Part shown: positions 1 to 11,779 of the stretch, one piece after another | Position numbering within the stretch: the stretch's first letter is position 1 | Layout of the letters: each line of letters starts with the position of its first letter | Made by a program: the position numbers and the translations under genes | Assembly (NCBI GenBank): GCA_051530055.1 | Contig: CM121343.1 | Coordinates: 5,394,001-5,458,000 of the forward strand | Length of the DNA: 64,000 nt | Source of the DNA: Neoechinorhynchus agilis | Lineage: Eukaryota > Acanthocephala | Direction: 5' to 3' | Notes under the pieces: generated by a model | What the model was told of the DNA's origin: nothing | The model's database searches: none | What the model saw: the letters and a program-made list of their open reading frames with translations, nothing else

Positions 1-1700
1 ATTTCCGACTATAAGTGGATCGTTTCGAGCATACAGGGCGGCCAACCATGGAAGTAATTCGAGTGCAGTGTTAATAAGTGGACACGGCGAGGCTGATCTA
101 AAAGCTGATTTTAAATGTGTTTTCAAGATTAGGCACACTGCCGTCCATATATCAGCTCGGATGTTGATTAAGTAATCCTTGGGTGCGAAAGGAGCCTTGA
201 AAACAAGCTCGGGTAGTGGTTCAAGCATTGTTACAGGTGAAACCGGTTGGGATAACAAAGAGCCGCTGATTCTCCGAAGTCGAAGTGCATGCAATCCAAC
301 GAACGTGCACGTATGGACGTTGTCTGCATATGATTGGACGGTTTTGATATACTCCATCATTGCAGAACATCTAGGATAATTGTGACCATTTTTAGGCGAT
401 ATTGTGCCATCTTCCACTATTTCATTTTGTTGACTTATAACGGACGAACGGTATAACTCCTGGATAAGAAGAAGCTTGCCGTGGGCGTTTTCATCTCGGA
501 GTAAATGCTTCGAAATTCGCAGGCTAGACAACAGGTAGTCCTTTGAAATCTTTTCAAATATTGGTTGATAAAGCTCAAACATGCTGCTCGATGAGGTTCG
601 ATCGGTCAGCGTTTCTCGGTAATTAATTACGAAAATAACTGAACGAAGGGCTAGTGATGCAGCATATCGAATTTTGAGCTTAAAGAAAGGGATATTATTG
701 GCAATGTGGGTTATGAATGTTATTTAAATTTTTGGCTGTAAAAAGGTTTAAAAGAAAAGCGTTATTCCAGCTAAATTTTCGATAGGCTATTATTGACATA
801 TATCAATTTTCTGCAATTTCAAGATTAGACTTTTTAAATTGAACCAGAAGTGCAAATAACAGGATAAATTACCGATTTTCATCCAAAATATGAATTACCT
901 TCTGATTAAAAACAAGTTTCAAAACTGCAGGTAGACATTCTCTGATGTTAGGAAATACATGATTTGGACAGCGGGCAGCCACTTCTGCCAAAGTATTCAA
1001 CTAAAATGTTCATAATATTACTAGGTAGAAATGAAGATAGTTGAGCTCTTACGCAGATTAGTCGTCGAACGTCTGTTTGATCATTGAGGACCTTCGAAAC
1101 GATCATGTGAATAACATTGTCGAATCGGAGCGCATGGGCCGGTGATTGTGTCTTTGAACGATTAAAATTAAGGCAACATAATGGATTATTGCAACTTACG
1201 GCCTCGAAGTGAGAAATTGCTGATGCAATGAGTCCGCTCAATTCGTCGATTGTAGATTCAAATAACAGCTTCCAGAGATGGTCACGTAAACTTGCCTTAA
1301 GGTCATTAAACAGGATTCCTCCACAGCATATTATGCATACTAAGCGAGAAGATCTTGACAAATAAAAGTTTTAATTGATGCAAAGAAATATACTGGTAGC
1401 ATAGATCGCACGTTTATGATTGATTACGCTGTTCGATGAATATAGACTCGGCATTTTTTGATGCAAATATTCAACAACTATTGTGTACTCAGCAGACGGA
1501 TACTAAACTTTAAATTTAAACCGATACCAACTGAATTTCCAATACTTACAGATTTAAGTTCATTTTGTAAAGAATCGTAAAGGGAAAGAAGTTCTTGCCG
1601 GATACATATTTCGTCTTTCGATGTTAATCCAGTGCACAGAAGTCTGTCAATATTCTTGTAGTGCCGCGACATATCACTCGATCGGATATTATTCGAAATC
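1..1700 (-). CDS. HEAT-repeat-like protein, multi-exon, 3' end outside window
   Basis: Spliced minus-strand gene running off the left edge. Exons I can join by GT-AG introns: about 1550-1699 (MSRHYKNIDRLLC..., then GTAAGTATT), an exon ending in HFEA before a ~43-nt intron near 1158-1200, an exon giving TQSPAHALRFDNVIHMIV, a short intron, then LNTLAEVAARCPNHVF and a ~230-nt intron ending TTTAAG, followed by a long exon to the edge (LKIRYAASLALRSVIFV...). Amphipathic helical pairs such as LNTLAEVAARCP and IRYAASLALRSV look like HEAT repeats. I do not recognise the family; Integrator-type or other HEAT scaffolds are possible. The N-terminus is uncertain because an open frame extends upstream of the first ATG used here. 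No domain with catalytic residues is visible. Confidence 0.6.
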
Positions 1701-1870
1701 TAAAATTCCCATTTCAAATATTAAGTTCAAAATCTTTACTGCAAAGAGATTTGACGATTATAAAAACAACAACAAATCAAATGTCATACCTTAGAGTATT
1801 TAAGGCTGTCTATTATACTTTAAAGTTGCAACTATTATTTCATTGGCAACACAAAAATAGTAGAAATTAG

Positions 1871-2800
1871 GTAAAATCGAGTCAAACGTTTTTTTATCGA
1901 ATTTGAGAGCAAATGAGATAAACACCGAGGTTATTAATCGAAGTAGTTTCTTGTCTACACCCGCATTCTCGGAACTCGTTTCGAAATTAAACTTGAAATG
2001 GAAAGCCTCGATAGCTTAAAACTTTCGCACTAAAAACGTGAAATTCGTCCCGGCATCGACAAACTTTTGAAATCGAAGAGACAACATACTTTTAGTTAAA
2101 CTCGAATACTAGTTCTAAAAATGTCATTATCTCGAGTACCTTCATTGGTCTTAAGCGACCATAAATTGGCGATGAGATTACTTTAGTCAGAGCAAGCAGA
2201 ACTCATATTGCAATCACATGAGAACGTATTGCGATAGTTAGGTAGCATCGGGTTCAATCTCGATTTCATTAGCGTTAAGCCGTAAAAATGGTTGGTCTAA
2301 AAAGTTGGAGAGGGCAGCCGCCAACCAAAAATCGTTATTTGAATTTAAATGAAAAGCAATCAGTTATTTTTTCTAGAATTGTGTTTCTCAATTGTTCTTT
2401 AATCTACTAGCACAGGGAATTAACGCACTCCGGTGTTCAACTCAATCAAAAATTATAGCATCCGTTTTATTTCGATACGCCTGATAAAGTTCGGACGAAT
2501 CAAAATAAAACGGTGCAAATAGGTGATTTTTTTCGTACACCGCGTTGATTTTTCAAATCCAACAATAATCGATTGAAACTTAAAAATAGAACATAAAAAA
2601 CCTAAAATCACAACGTCTCTAACGAAATGTACAACAGAAATAAATTTTAACCGGCTTGTTATAATAGTCTCCGGTGCTAATTACATTCCAGCCAATAGGA
2701 TGCCGCTAATTAGTTCTTACCAGCTGATTTATCCTTCACTCAGCGAAATGTATGATCTAATCGATGAGTCTTCATAAGGAGTTCTTCTCGTATGCAAGCG
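1871..2800. other. Intergenic AT-rich stretch, nothing recognised
   Basis: No open frame with protein-like composition, no tandem repeat and no RNA gene signature seen here. It separates the HEAT-like gene from the unassigned open frames that precede the first LINE. Confidence 0.5.
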
Positions 2801-3134
2801 TCATAGACGTCACAGCTCGCTCCTTACATAAGGAGTGCACCTTACGTTTTCTGAGAAAGAATCTACCATTTTAGGTCCCCAATCTTGACCGGTCATCGGA
2901 CAAAAGGAATAGTCCTCCAGGGGATGTGTTTTCAAGAGTTGAAATTGCGCGATTAAGGTGTTAGAGTCCGCCTCTTTGTGTACATTTTTTGCATTTTTAG
3001 AATTTGTATGCCTGAGATGAATACTTTTTTTATGTATATATTTGAGGTTGCTCAAATGTCCTTTAGATAGCTGATTTATTGGTCCGGAAAGCGCAGCTTC
3101 ATGCCCCAATGTTCGAACTTCATCAGCTCAATTT

Positions 3135-4110
3135 GTGACCGTCGATCAATTCGTGATGCAAGCCCGACTCACCGAAGTGATCACTACACTCGAAAGGAAG
3201 CTCAGCACTCTCCTCAATAATTTGGACAATCTTCCGAATTTACTTTCTTCGTGCATTCCAGTGCCGGATAACTGTGCACGTTATAGGGCTGGCAATTCGG
3301 ACTTGGATCCTCAAAGTTTCAAAAAACAAGCCATAGAACTCAATCCGTTCCCATCTGAAAATCCTGCCTATTCTTTTTTAGACCTTATAATGTATAAAAA
3401 CTGTCTTAACTTCTCGGTTCAAGTAGATCGACAAATTTATTCTTTTGACCTAATAGGCCATGATATTTTATTTTGGTCTCTAGGCCCTAGCAATGTTTTA
3501 CGTAAAGTCTATCACAATTCTCCACTCAATGTTGCCTTTTTCCGTTTTGTTAGTCGGAATCTCCTTCGTTTCTTTTTTACTTCTTCCTTATATCAACAAC
3601 ACACTTAATTCAGTTGCTAATTCCTTTTTATTTCATACTGTGAGATCCTTCCCTCGTCCATACGGAAGCCGTTCTCTTCGCTTTCTTGGGCGGCAACTTT
3701 CTTAGCCAAGCGTTCTTGATATCCTCTTCTAGTTAAAATTATATCGAATCACTTTTGGGGTGCCCGGTGACGTATTCATCAACAAAAGGACGCGGACCTT
3801 CTCATCAAAATGGTGGAACACTTTCCAGAGGAAAAAACTGACACCTTGGAAATCCAAGTTATCTTCTTGGATGAAATCTTCGCCCTTGGAGAACATTCTT
3901 AGCTCCGTGTTTGGTCTTCACTCCATAGGATGCACCAATGAAAGGCCGAATATCACCTTTCGTAGAATTCTACTTAATCGTGTGGATCTGACTCCAAATG
4001 ACATTGTTGAGGCTTGGTTCACCAACCCGAAATTAGCATCTTCAAACTCTCATTCAAGCACTAAAAAATTTTGCACTTTTTCCCCACGACTGCATCGCCA
4101 AATTAGCTAA
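3135..4110 (+). other. Two unassigned plus-strand open frames (157 and 116 codons)
   Basis: Open frames at 3135-3608 (MTVDQFVMQARLTEVITTL...) and 3760-4110 (MPGDVFINKRTRTF...) lie directly upstream of the LINE at 4.3 kb, same strand. The first begins with a possible short coiled coil (LTEVITTLERKLSTLLNNL). Neither matches a family I know. They could be an ORF1-like 5' part of the LINE, part of a different mobile element, or chance. No splice sites or zinc knuckles are evident to decide. Confidence 0.25.
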
Positions 4111-4269
4111 TTTAATGCTTATTTGCTCTCCTTTCGCCTGGCAAGATTGCAACACTTCTCGCCGTTTTTTTCTTGTCAAAAATGGAAGGAAATCGGTAAC
4201 TCAACCCAAGGGCCTTCGCCAGATTTCCATTCAAAACCCATTTGTTACTATCTACGAACGAGCATTGGC

Positions 4270-7200
4270 TATACGTTTAAATATTTTCACGATGATCGGA
4301 CTTGATGTTATTGATTCTTGTCGGTCACGTAAAAGAAGCAGCTCCGGCGGCCAGACAGCTACTGATAGTAGCCTGTCAACGCGGCGTCGGTGTGCCGCTC
4401 CACTTGGTGATGCGACAACGAACAGGAGCAACAAAATCCACCAGTGCAACGGGAAAAAGCGAGGGCGTCGTAGCTCTCGCCGATGACTTGAGCGTCGAAA
4501 TGTGCGAAACTGTCGCCGAAGGCAACGAAAGCGTCAGTCGAAGTTCATCACTGTGGTGGGTACGGACTGTTCAGGTGGCGCTGACAGCCGTGAGCCCTTT
4601 GGCCCAGCTATTTCAGATAGAAGAGGACTACGAATCGGATCCTTGAATTGTAGGAGTCTGCGAGCGCAATGGCGTAGGGGAACCCTGGCCAAATTGGCAA
4701 GGGACGCCAGAATGGATCTTGTGTTTTTACAAGAATTGCGCATAAGAGGCCAGACAGACACAGACGTAAATCAGGAGGATTTTGGAGGAGGCTGGTTATT
4801 ATCTTACCTATCTGCGGACAGTCGAGGAAATGGAGGTGTAGGCGTTTGTTTATCACCCCGCCTCCGAAACTCAGTATTATAACTGACCGAATCCTTTGTG
4901 TCAGCATAAAGCTTCGGTCGAGAAATCTCTATGCTTTTGGCGTATATTCACCAACTTCATCGAAAGGTGAAGAGGCGGTTGAAGGATTTTATGGAAATCT
5001 AGCCGAAGCATTAGATGATGTACCGAACAGAGACACCCTCCTAATAGCCGGTGACTTCAACGCGATTTTACCGCATTCCGAAAGATCGCTATATGTGTTG
5101 AAAGGCGCGAATCGAAACAGCCGGTACTTGATTGAGGCGCTGGAGCGGCATGATCTCGTGTCTGCTAACACTTTATTCCGGAAGCGTCCGTGGCGTTTGG
5201 CGACGTTTATGGGTCAAAAGAATCCGTCCAAACATGCCATGGGAAAAAAATCCAAGAGACGCTTAGCTCAGCTTGACCATATATTGTTGAGACGTAGGGA
5301 AAAATGTCGGGTCAAAAACGCTGACACATTCACAGTTGATGGACTGCGAACCGACCACAAGTTGGTGATGTGTCAGTTGAGCATGAGTGACTCGTTGTTC
5401 CGTACACCTCAACATCCTCCACGTCCGTTCTATGGCGCCCTCGCTAATGAAGAGAAGAGGAAAGAGTTCGATATCGAACTAGAGAATCAACTGAGCTTGA
5501 TGCCAGCTGCTGAAACGGATATTGATTTTTATTACAAGTTAATCTTCGACGCAGTGACCGAAGCGGCCGAGAAAACCCTCCCAGCAATGAGGCGTATAAA
5601 AGCTGCAAAGGTTATATGGCAGGAGGACTGTGAATTTATGGCAATGGCTGAGCAGATCAAAACTCTAAGAAAAAGAGAAAACGATCTGAGGCTCGCATTG
5701 CAAGTCTTGAACTTGCCAACCTCTATAATGAAAAGCAAAAGGCTTTGATAGAGGATGCAGTTCGTGGGATCGCACACAACGAAGGTTTTGTTCGTACCTC
5801 CTTAGCATGGAGAGCGATAAACACTCTCACAAGAAGATCCCAAAGACAGCCAACTTTGATTGAAGGTCCCTCCCCGGAAATCAGAAAAAAGAGAATCGCA
5901 AATTATTTTGCGGAAATTCTCGATTCGCCATTATCGTCTTTGGAAGTGAGTCCTGCACTTCCAAAAGGCACAATCGTCCCAAGCATTAAGGCATACTTCA
6001 CTGGACCGCTTTCCGTAAAGGAAGCGATTGCTGCGGCGAAAATGATGCGTGCGGGACGTGCATCAGGCCCAGATGGGATAATGGCAGAGGTACTGAGGTT
6101 TGAATCTATTGCCAGAAAAATCATACCGATAATGAATGGCATAATGAATGGTGGCTCAGTACCTCAAATCTGGCAAACGGCACATTTAACAATGATCCCA
6201 AGAAATGCTGCTCGACAAAAGTGGAGGACTACAGAGGTATATCCTTGATGTCCAACACGGCAAAACTTTTCAGCAGCATTTTGAGACGCCGAATTCAGCC
6301 AATCCTCGAACCGTTTCTAAGAATTGAACAGAACGGCTTCAGGAAAGGTCGAGGCACCACAGAGCACATATTGGCTTTGAGGAGGATCCTCCATAAGGCA
6401 CGAATTCATCAAACGGATGTGACGCTGGTATTTGTTGCTTTCCGTCGAGCTTTCGATTCGGTAAATCGAACGATGATGTGTGGTATCTTAAAGGAGTATG
6501 GAGTGCCGCCGATCATTGTCACATCCGTTATGGCATTATATAAAAACACGAGGTCCGCCGTAAAGACAGCGGACGGTTTGACAGAATACTTTTCCACCAC
6601 TTCATATGTTCTGCAGGGCGACACATTGGCTCTTTTCCTCTTCATCTTGGTGCTTGATTGGGTAATGAGATGGGCACTACCGAATGATGAAGATGGATTT
6701 CTTCTGTTGGGGAAAAGAGGTCGTAGGTATCCTGAGATACGCGCCTCCTACATGGCATATGCCGACGACATCGTATTGATGTCCTCAACAGTCGAAGGAG
6801 CTCAACGCATGCTAAATAGGCTGTGCGAGAGGGCGAGGACCATCAACTCGAAAAAGACGGAATTCTTGACGATTCCGCATTTCGCGCATACAGTCTCTGG
6901 CGAAGTGCCGAATGGCGTTGAGCAATTAAAACAGATAGAGCGGTATGTCTATCTGGGAGTTGTCGTTCCTGAGGTGAGCGTGGATGTCAGCCGACGGAGA
7001 GCTATAGCTTGGAGAGCAATGGGGCAACTTAAACCACTATTTGACCGTGAGTCTTCACCAGATGAACTCCGTTCGCAGCTGTTCAAGACTCTAATTGAGA
7101 GCATTCTCTACTACAGTGCAGAGACCTGGACACTGTCACCAACGGAGACGAGGCAGTTGGACCAAAATCATTCATCTCTCTTACGTGCGGCGTTCAAGGT

Positions 7201-7553
7201 CAGATGGTCAGATAAAGTGACCAACAAAACACTGTATAAGAGAGCCGGAGTCCAACCGCCCAGTGAATATTTGCGCCGCAGACGACTGCAGTTCACGGGC
7301 AATATAATTCGGTCCGAGGCATCTTGCCCTCAGGTCGTGCAATAGTTCCTTTTCTGGAAGCCAACGACATTGTATCGTAAAGGCAAGGGGAACTGTCGTA
7401 CATACGATGACCTGATTTTAAGAGACGCGAATTGCCCGCATAACAGGACTGCTGTCGTGTATTTTAGATCCCTTGCGGAGTCTAATTCTATTTGACGGGC
7501 TTATACCTACGGTGCAACGTAGAAAAGTACCGCTGCATACAATACAATACAAT
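4270..7553 (+). mobile_element. APE-type non-LTR retrotransposon (RTE-like), decayed
   Basis: Order is endonuclease then reverse transcriptase. The apurinic-like endonuclease is seen at about 4627-5400 (RIGSLNCRSL, QELRI, LLIAGDFNAIL, GLRTDHKLVMC). The RT follows at 5745-7345 (GPDGIMAEVL, NGFRKGRGTTEH, AFDSVNRTMM, LQGDTLALFLF, YADDIVLM, VYLGVVV). The C-terminal region has AETWTLSPTE and RRRRLQFTGNIIR, typical of RTE/R4-related elements. The coding region is split into four overlapping frames (breaks near 4860, 5745 and 6230), so it is inactive. An arginine-rich leader frame lies upstream at 4115-4500. The 3' end has a short ATACA-type tandem tail near 7535-7553, as RTE elements often do. The exact 5' end is not clear. 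Confidence 0.85.
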
Positions 7554-7929
7554 CTTCCTAAATAATCAAATGTGTATCTTGCACCCTTGTCGCGGCTTTA
7601 ACAAGGGCAAATATGTGCATTCCGCTCTCGACTGATATTTATTCGAAAATGAAATATTTAGCAAGAGGAAACTTGGCCTCATCAACCATTTTTTGAAAGT
7701 TATTACAACGTATGTTCGTCTACTTTCAAGCGATGATTTATAAGGCGAGGTTTCTTCTATCGAAATATTTCATTACAACAAAAAATTATTTCTAACCGGT
7801 TGATCATATCTTCAACCACAAGTCAAAACTTTTTTGTTTGAAATTTTTAACTCATAGTACTCCTGCGATGTACTATGGTTAGGCAGATCATTGTTATCCT
7901 TCTCGGAATATTCCTTCTTATAAACGCCG

Positions 7930-8447
7930 ATCAGACATATCGACGGTTCATTGAATCGTGTGCCTGTTGGATTCTATGAACGAATATGGCTAGCTCTCCA
8001 GAAATGTCATGGATTCAAAATCGCAAGACGTTGCTTATCTAGCAATTTGACACGAGAGATGACACGAGAAGAGATGAAGTTTGCATTAGGTATTGAGAAC
8101 GCAATGCGATTGTGATGACATGTCTGCTGTTGCTAAGTAATACTCGATTCTTCTACAATGGAATCGTTGATCTCGATGCTGTTGTGCACCAAGCGAATGC
8201 GATATTTTGCGAGGACGAAAAAAATGCTGGTGCGGACGAGGATTTGCTTTACGCCCATTTGTCGTCTCCCGCCAGTATCGCACCAAGTAGTGCTGCCTTG
8301 ATTGCTCACGCTTTCTATGACTGTGCACCGAGTGGACGGTACGGAACAATGAACTATATGCTACGGGCTTTATTTTCTGTGTTCAACGTGAATCCTGAAA
8401 GCGAGTGGAATGTTGATACGAATCTATCTTTACTCAATAGAGCTTGA
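7930..8447 (+). pseudogene. Phosphorylase kinase alpha/beta regulatory subunit, C-terminal remnant
   Basis: The plus strand gives HIDGSLNRVPVGFYERIW, LQKCHG, LTREMTREEMKFAL, then GIVDLDAVVHQANAIF and YDCAPSGRYGTMNYML. This matches the conserved C-terminus of the calmodulin-binding regulatory subunits of phosphorylase kinase, which control glycogen phosphorylase activation. About a dozen residues expected after MKFAL are missing, and the reading frame changes near 7945 and near 8105, so it is a remnant unless those are assembly errors. No upstream exons are seen; the LINE ending at 7553 occupies that side. It converges on LIPT1 with only 26 nt between stops. I cannot tell alpha from beta. Confidence 0.7.
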
Positions 8448-8473
8448 TTTTGAACTTCCAACTCACACAGCCA

Positions 8474-9747
8474 CTAAGAAACTATAGCTTTTTTATTTCC
8501 GGGCATCATAACCGAATCTCCGTAGCGCTTGCCATGATAGGGAGAACCTGCAGTCACTACAATGCCTTTCTCCACATTCAAAACCTCACCAGAACTAAGT
8601 GTAACGCTAAACTTAGGAGTAGAACCGTACACGTGATCCCACGAAGAGTGCCGATCAATTTCACGGATCAATTCAGCATGATGTCTTGGATATATAAAAG
8701 ACGATGCGGGACACGTCGTATACCCTAGACCGGGAAGATGTTTCCATATCGATTTAATTCCTTTTTCAAATAAATTGAGCCAAGTAGCACCATTGACGTG
8801 GCTCGACACATTCGCTACAAGTGGAGCACGGCGACTTTCAATACCACTGGATTTAATACCCAAATTGTCCTCAGGACAGAGGACGTTCTTTAGTGTGACT
8901 AGGTCAACATTGAGCAGTAGTGTACAATGATGGAGCATTGTGTTTCCTCGTTTCCTAGCAGCTGATCCAGAAATCTTGGACAGTTCTCCTTTACTGCTAC
9001 CACCAGTTTCCAAGCACATATCATGATCCCTTGTAAGTACAATCGATATCCCTAAGTGTTCATTTAGACCATCTTTTATTGCGGTCGAGTAATCCTCTCG
9101 TTCGTAGCCAATGAGGTTCGATATTATACTAATGTTAGCGTTGCCCATATCGTGGTATACTGATCCACCGCCTGACATTCTTCTACTGAGCTTGATTCTA
9201 CGCTGCTCGGCGTACACAGAACCACGGCGACGACACATTATGGCCGATAAAGAAGGAGGAAACTCTCTGAGGGCTATCGCTTCCCCTGGAGGAGGTATCC
9301 GAGAATCAGGTTATTAAGTGTGATTTTATGCGCTACTCTAAAGGAAAAAGCCGAGTAAAGGATGCTCACAGCACTTAGACATAAGAGAAATGGGGCTTTA
9401 TCCTAGACTAAGCGACTCGTATTTTAGAGCTCTGCTTTGAAGATTTCTTTTTCGAGTTCCATATCACGTCAGAAGCTGGAATTTCTTTTAAAAAAGAAGC
9501 GATTTCCTTGACGTGCATACGTAAAATACTACCTGCAAGGTCGTCGGCGTGGCTTTCATGCGTATTTGAGGTTACATTCAAGCCAAGGGTTTTGGTTTCT
9601 ACCCATCACGACGCAAGGTTGATTTCTATATAAGTATAAGAATGTCAGCGGCAGCTTCGAGTTTTGGCATTTCTGGAATAGATAACTCTCAACGGCTAGG
9701 TTTTGGTAGATGCAGTTCGATAGCGACGTAACCAATCGCGATGCCAT
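8474..9747 (-). CDS. LIPT1: Lipoyl amidotransferase LIPT1 (two coding exons)
   Basis: Mitochondrial enzyme that moves lipoate to E2 subunits of 2-oxoacid dehydrogenases. Exon 1 (about 9560-9747) starts MASRLVTSLSNCIYQNLAVE and includes CVVMGRNQNPWLECNL. Exon 2 (8474 to about 9214) continues EQRRIKLSRRMSGGGSVYHD, then KISGSAARKRG, MLHHCTLL and DHVYGSTPKFSV. These match the conserved order of LIPT1: Q-N-P-W-x-E-C-N, the R-R-x-S-G-G-G-x-V-Y-H-D lipoyl-AMP site, K-I-S-G-x-A and W-x-Y-G-x-T-P-K-F. The two exons join without gain or loss relative to human LIPT1 only if the 345-bp segment 9215-9559 plus one TACGC copy is removed. That segment lacks GT-AG ends and begins with an in-frame TGA. The gene is therefore either spliced unusually or interrupted. 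Confidence 0.9.
9215..9559 (-). mobile_element. MITE-like insertion or non-canonical intron inside LIPT1
   Basis: 345 bp flanked on the plus strand by the direct repeat GCGTA (9210-9214 and 9560-9564). Near its ends lie inverted repeats: ACCACGGCGACGAC at 9221-9234 and GTCGTCGGCGTGGC at 9540-9553 (12 of 14 pair). Removing it with one repeat copy gives the codons AAA TAC GCC GAG CAG, which keep LIPT1 in frame and at the human length. No choice of cut within the repeat gives GT-AG, GC-AG or AT-AC ends. The inside shows no coding potential. Confidence 0.7.
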
Positions 9748-9950
9748 GATCGCGCTCGAATCAATTTAATAAGTGGATGATTCACGAGAATAGTATCAGA
9801 TGCGTTGCTTTCCGGGATTCATCCGGATCGCAACTCGACGAGGAAATAACTTTCTTGTGAAAAATTCCGTCTCTCTGATGTAGTCCTTAGAACGCGAATC
9901 ACTATTCAGCGTGGTGTGACGTCATCTGAAGTGACAATAACGGAAGAAAC

Positions 9951-11121
9951 ATGGCCAGCTTTTTAGAAATTAAATCATGCGAGTACGTGGACTTGGCCTT
10001 TGGGCTTGGATCACACGAGGCTCTGTTCTTGATCACGAAAACCCTCTTCATCCCCAAGTTCCTTTATGCTCTACGTACTGCGCGGTTTTTCAATCACAAG
10101 GTTCAGCTTGGCAAGCGAGATGACAGATTGAAGGACTGTCTCGAGCAAGTTTTAAATGTCCAGCTGCCAGAAGAGGCATGGCGACAAGCATCCTTGCCTG
10201 TATCTTCTGACGGGTTAGGCATCCGAAAAAATGCAGACATATCCCTGCCCGCATTTTAGGCTCTTATCAGGGAAGCGCAGTTCAGCGCATTTTAAAATCT
10301 ACTTATCATCTTGGGAATCAGTGAGTGGTGTAAACTGACCAACTCCGATCAAGTACCTGTGAATGACCAAAAACAATCTGTGTGGGATCGACCTCTCGTC
10401 GCAAGAGTTCAAAGCTCTCTCTTATCAGACTCAAGCGACGACGTCAGTGCCAGGTTGTTGGCAGTCTCCACTAGAGAATCCACGGCTTCGCTGGCATCCG
10501 AGGGTACTCTCCGACGAGGCTGTACGGGTCGGAGTTTCAATGAGACTGGGACTACCGATGTGTCATCCCCACCGTTGCCGCTGCGGTGCAAATGTGGATT
10601 CGTCGGGACTTCATGGTCTCATCTGTAGAAAATCAGCCGGCAGATTCGCAAGACATGCCGAAATTAACATAGCGCTGAGCCGGGCACTTGTTGCGCGGGA
10701 AATAGCCCAATTGGAACCTGCCAACCTCTGTAGGGACGACCTGCTTAGACCTGATGGGGTGACCGTATTTCCGTGGCGGGAGGGTAAATGCCTCCTCTGG
10801 GACGCCACTTGTGTCGATACACTCGCGGCTAGCAATCTCAAGTTCTCGGTGGTTCAAGCTGGAGGTGCAGCGAGCGCTTCGGAAGGACGGAAAACGGCAA
10901 AATACCTCGATTTAGCCAATGTGTTTGCACCTTTTGGGGTTGAGACCTACGAATCTCTTGATTGCGAGGCTCCTCAACTTCTGAAGGATCTGAAGCGACG
11001 CCTTCAGATTACAACTGGCGATGCAAGGCCAGGTCAATACCTGGTTCAAAATATCAGCATCGCCGTGTTGAGGGGCAACACTGCAAGCATTCGGGCGACA
11101 ATTGAGGACGAGGACGGCTAG
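9951..11121 (+). mobile_element. RLE-type LINE, 5'-truncated copy A (RT tail, zinc finger, endonuclease)
   Basis: The 3' coding end of a non-LTR element whose endonuclease is restriction-like and C-terminal. In order: the thumb region (ALFLITKTLFIPKFLYALRT), RLGLPMCHPHRCRCG with the following HGLICRKSAGRFARH (CCHC-type finger), then RPDGVTVFPWREGKCLLWD, which is the R-P-D...D catalytic signature of R2/NeSL/R4-type endonucleases. The frame breaks near 10260-10360, so it is dead. An AATAAA-like signal occurs near 11151. Siblings in this window are at 14.0, 21.9, 26.8, 34.0, 39.1, 46.3, 50.3 and 56.8 kb. Confidence 0.85.
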
Positions 11122-11465
11122 GCATATATAAGTTTGCGAGTGAGCGCTAAAATAAATACGACCTATATAAAAAATATAAACAATTGAATCAGTTGTTTGA
11201 TTTAAGGACCATAAGAGCGGTATTTATTTTCCGGTAAATGTCTTACTTTTTAAAGATCACTTTTTTCTTTATTGTGCGTAAAGTTTATCGAATTTTTAGA
11301 TTGGCATTAGTGAATCATCGGTTTTAACATCTTTATGCGTAGCTCAGCCGGTTATGTTTTTATCAATAAGTATAAGATGGCTATTTTTGATGCAAATGAC
11401 GCGGCGGCTGAATTATGGACACACACAGTCCAACGATTTCGGTCTGGGAAGCTCTGGTCTGCGCT

Positions 11466-11692
11466 CGATGTCCAAGACCCTACGTTATATAAGTTTGTAT
11501 ACATCCCTCCGGATTCTTAGATACTTTCCGAGGAAGCGAGACTCATCAGTGAGTTTTCCCCATTCAACGAGCTTTTTCGTCTCCTTTGGGTCATCGGCGA
11601 TTACGGATTTTGAACCCGTTGACCCAACAAAGGCTGAAATCAGCAGGAGCATTAGTCCACTTGACCACCTCGGCAATGTACAAACTTATAAA
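11466..11692 (-). mobile_element. tRNA-derived SINE, best-preserved copy
   Basis: On the minus strand the head reads GCCGAGGTGGTCAAGTGG (box A, class II tRNA style) and 50-odd nt later GGGTTCAAAATCC (box B, matching GGTTCRANYCC), so the head comes from a Ser/Leu-type tRNA. The body continues with CTGATGAGTC, TTCCTCGGAAAGTATCT and CGGAGGGATGTATACAAACT. The same body is found three times in the PCYT1 intron at 62.6-63.4 kb. Family-specific body plus shared tRNA head support a SINE rather than a tRNA gene. Confidence 0.75.
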
Positions 11693-11779
11693 TTAACGGT
11701 CATGGGCATTGAGCGCGCGTCCCAGACCGAAATCAGGGGACTGTGTGAATTATTGGATTCGTTACTAAAATAACAATCT

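Noticed and set aside
2810-3109. 99-codon minus frame with possible coding composition
   Set aside because: No domain, no splice context and no similarity to neighbouring elements.
11600-11692. A functional tRNA-Ser gene
   Set aside because: Boxes A and B are present, but the acceptor stem does not close and the sequence continues into a repeated SINE body.
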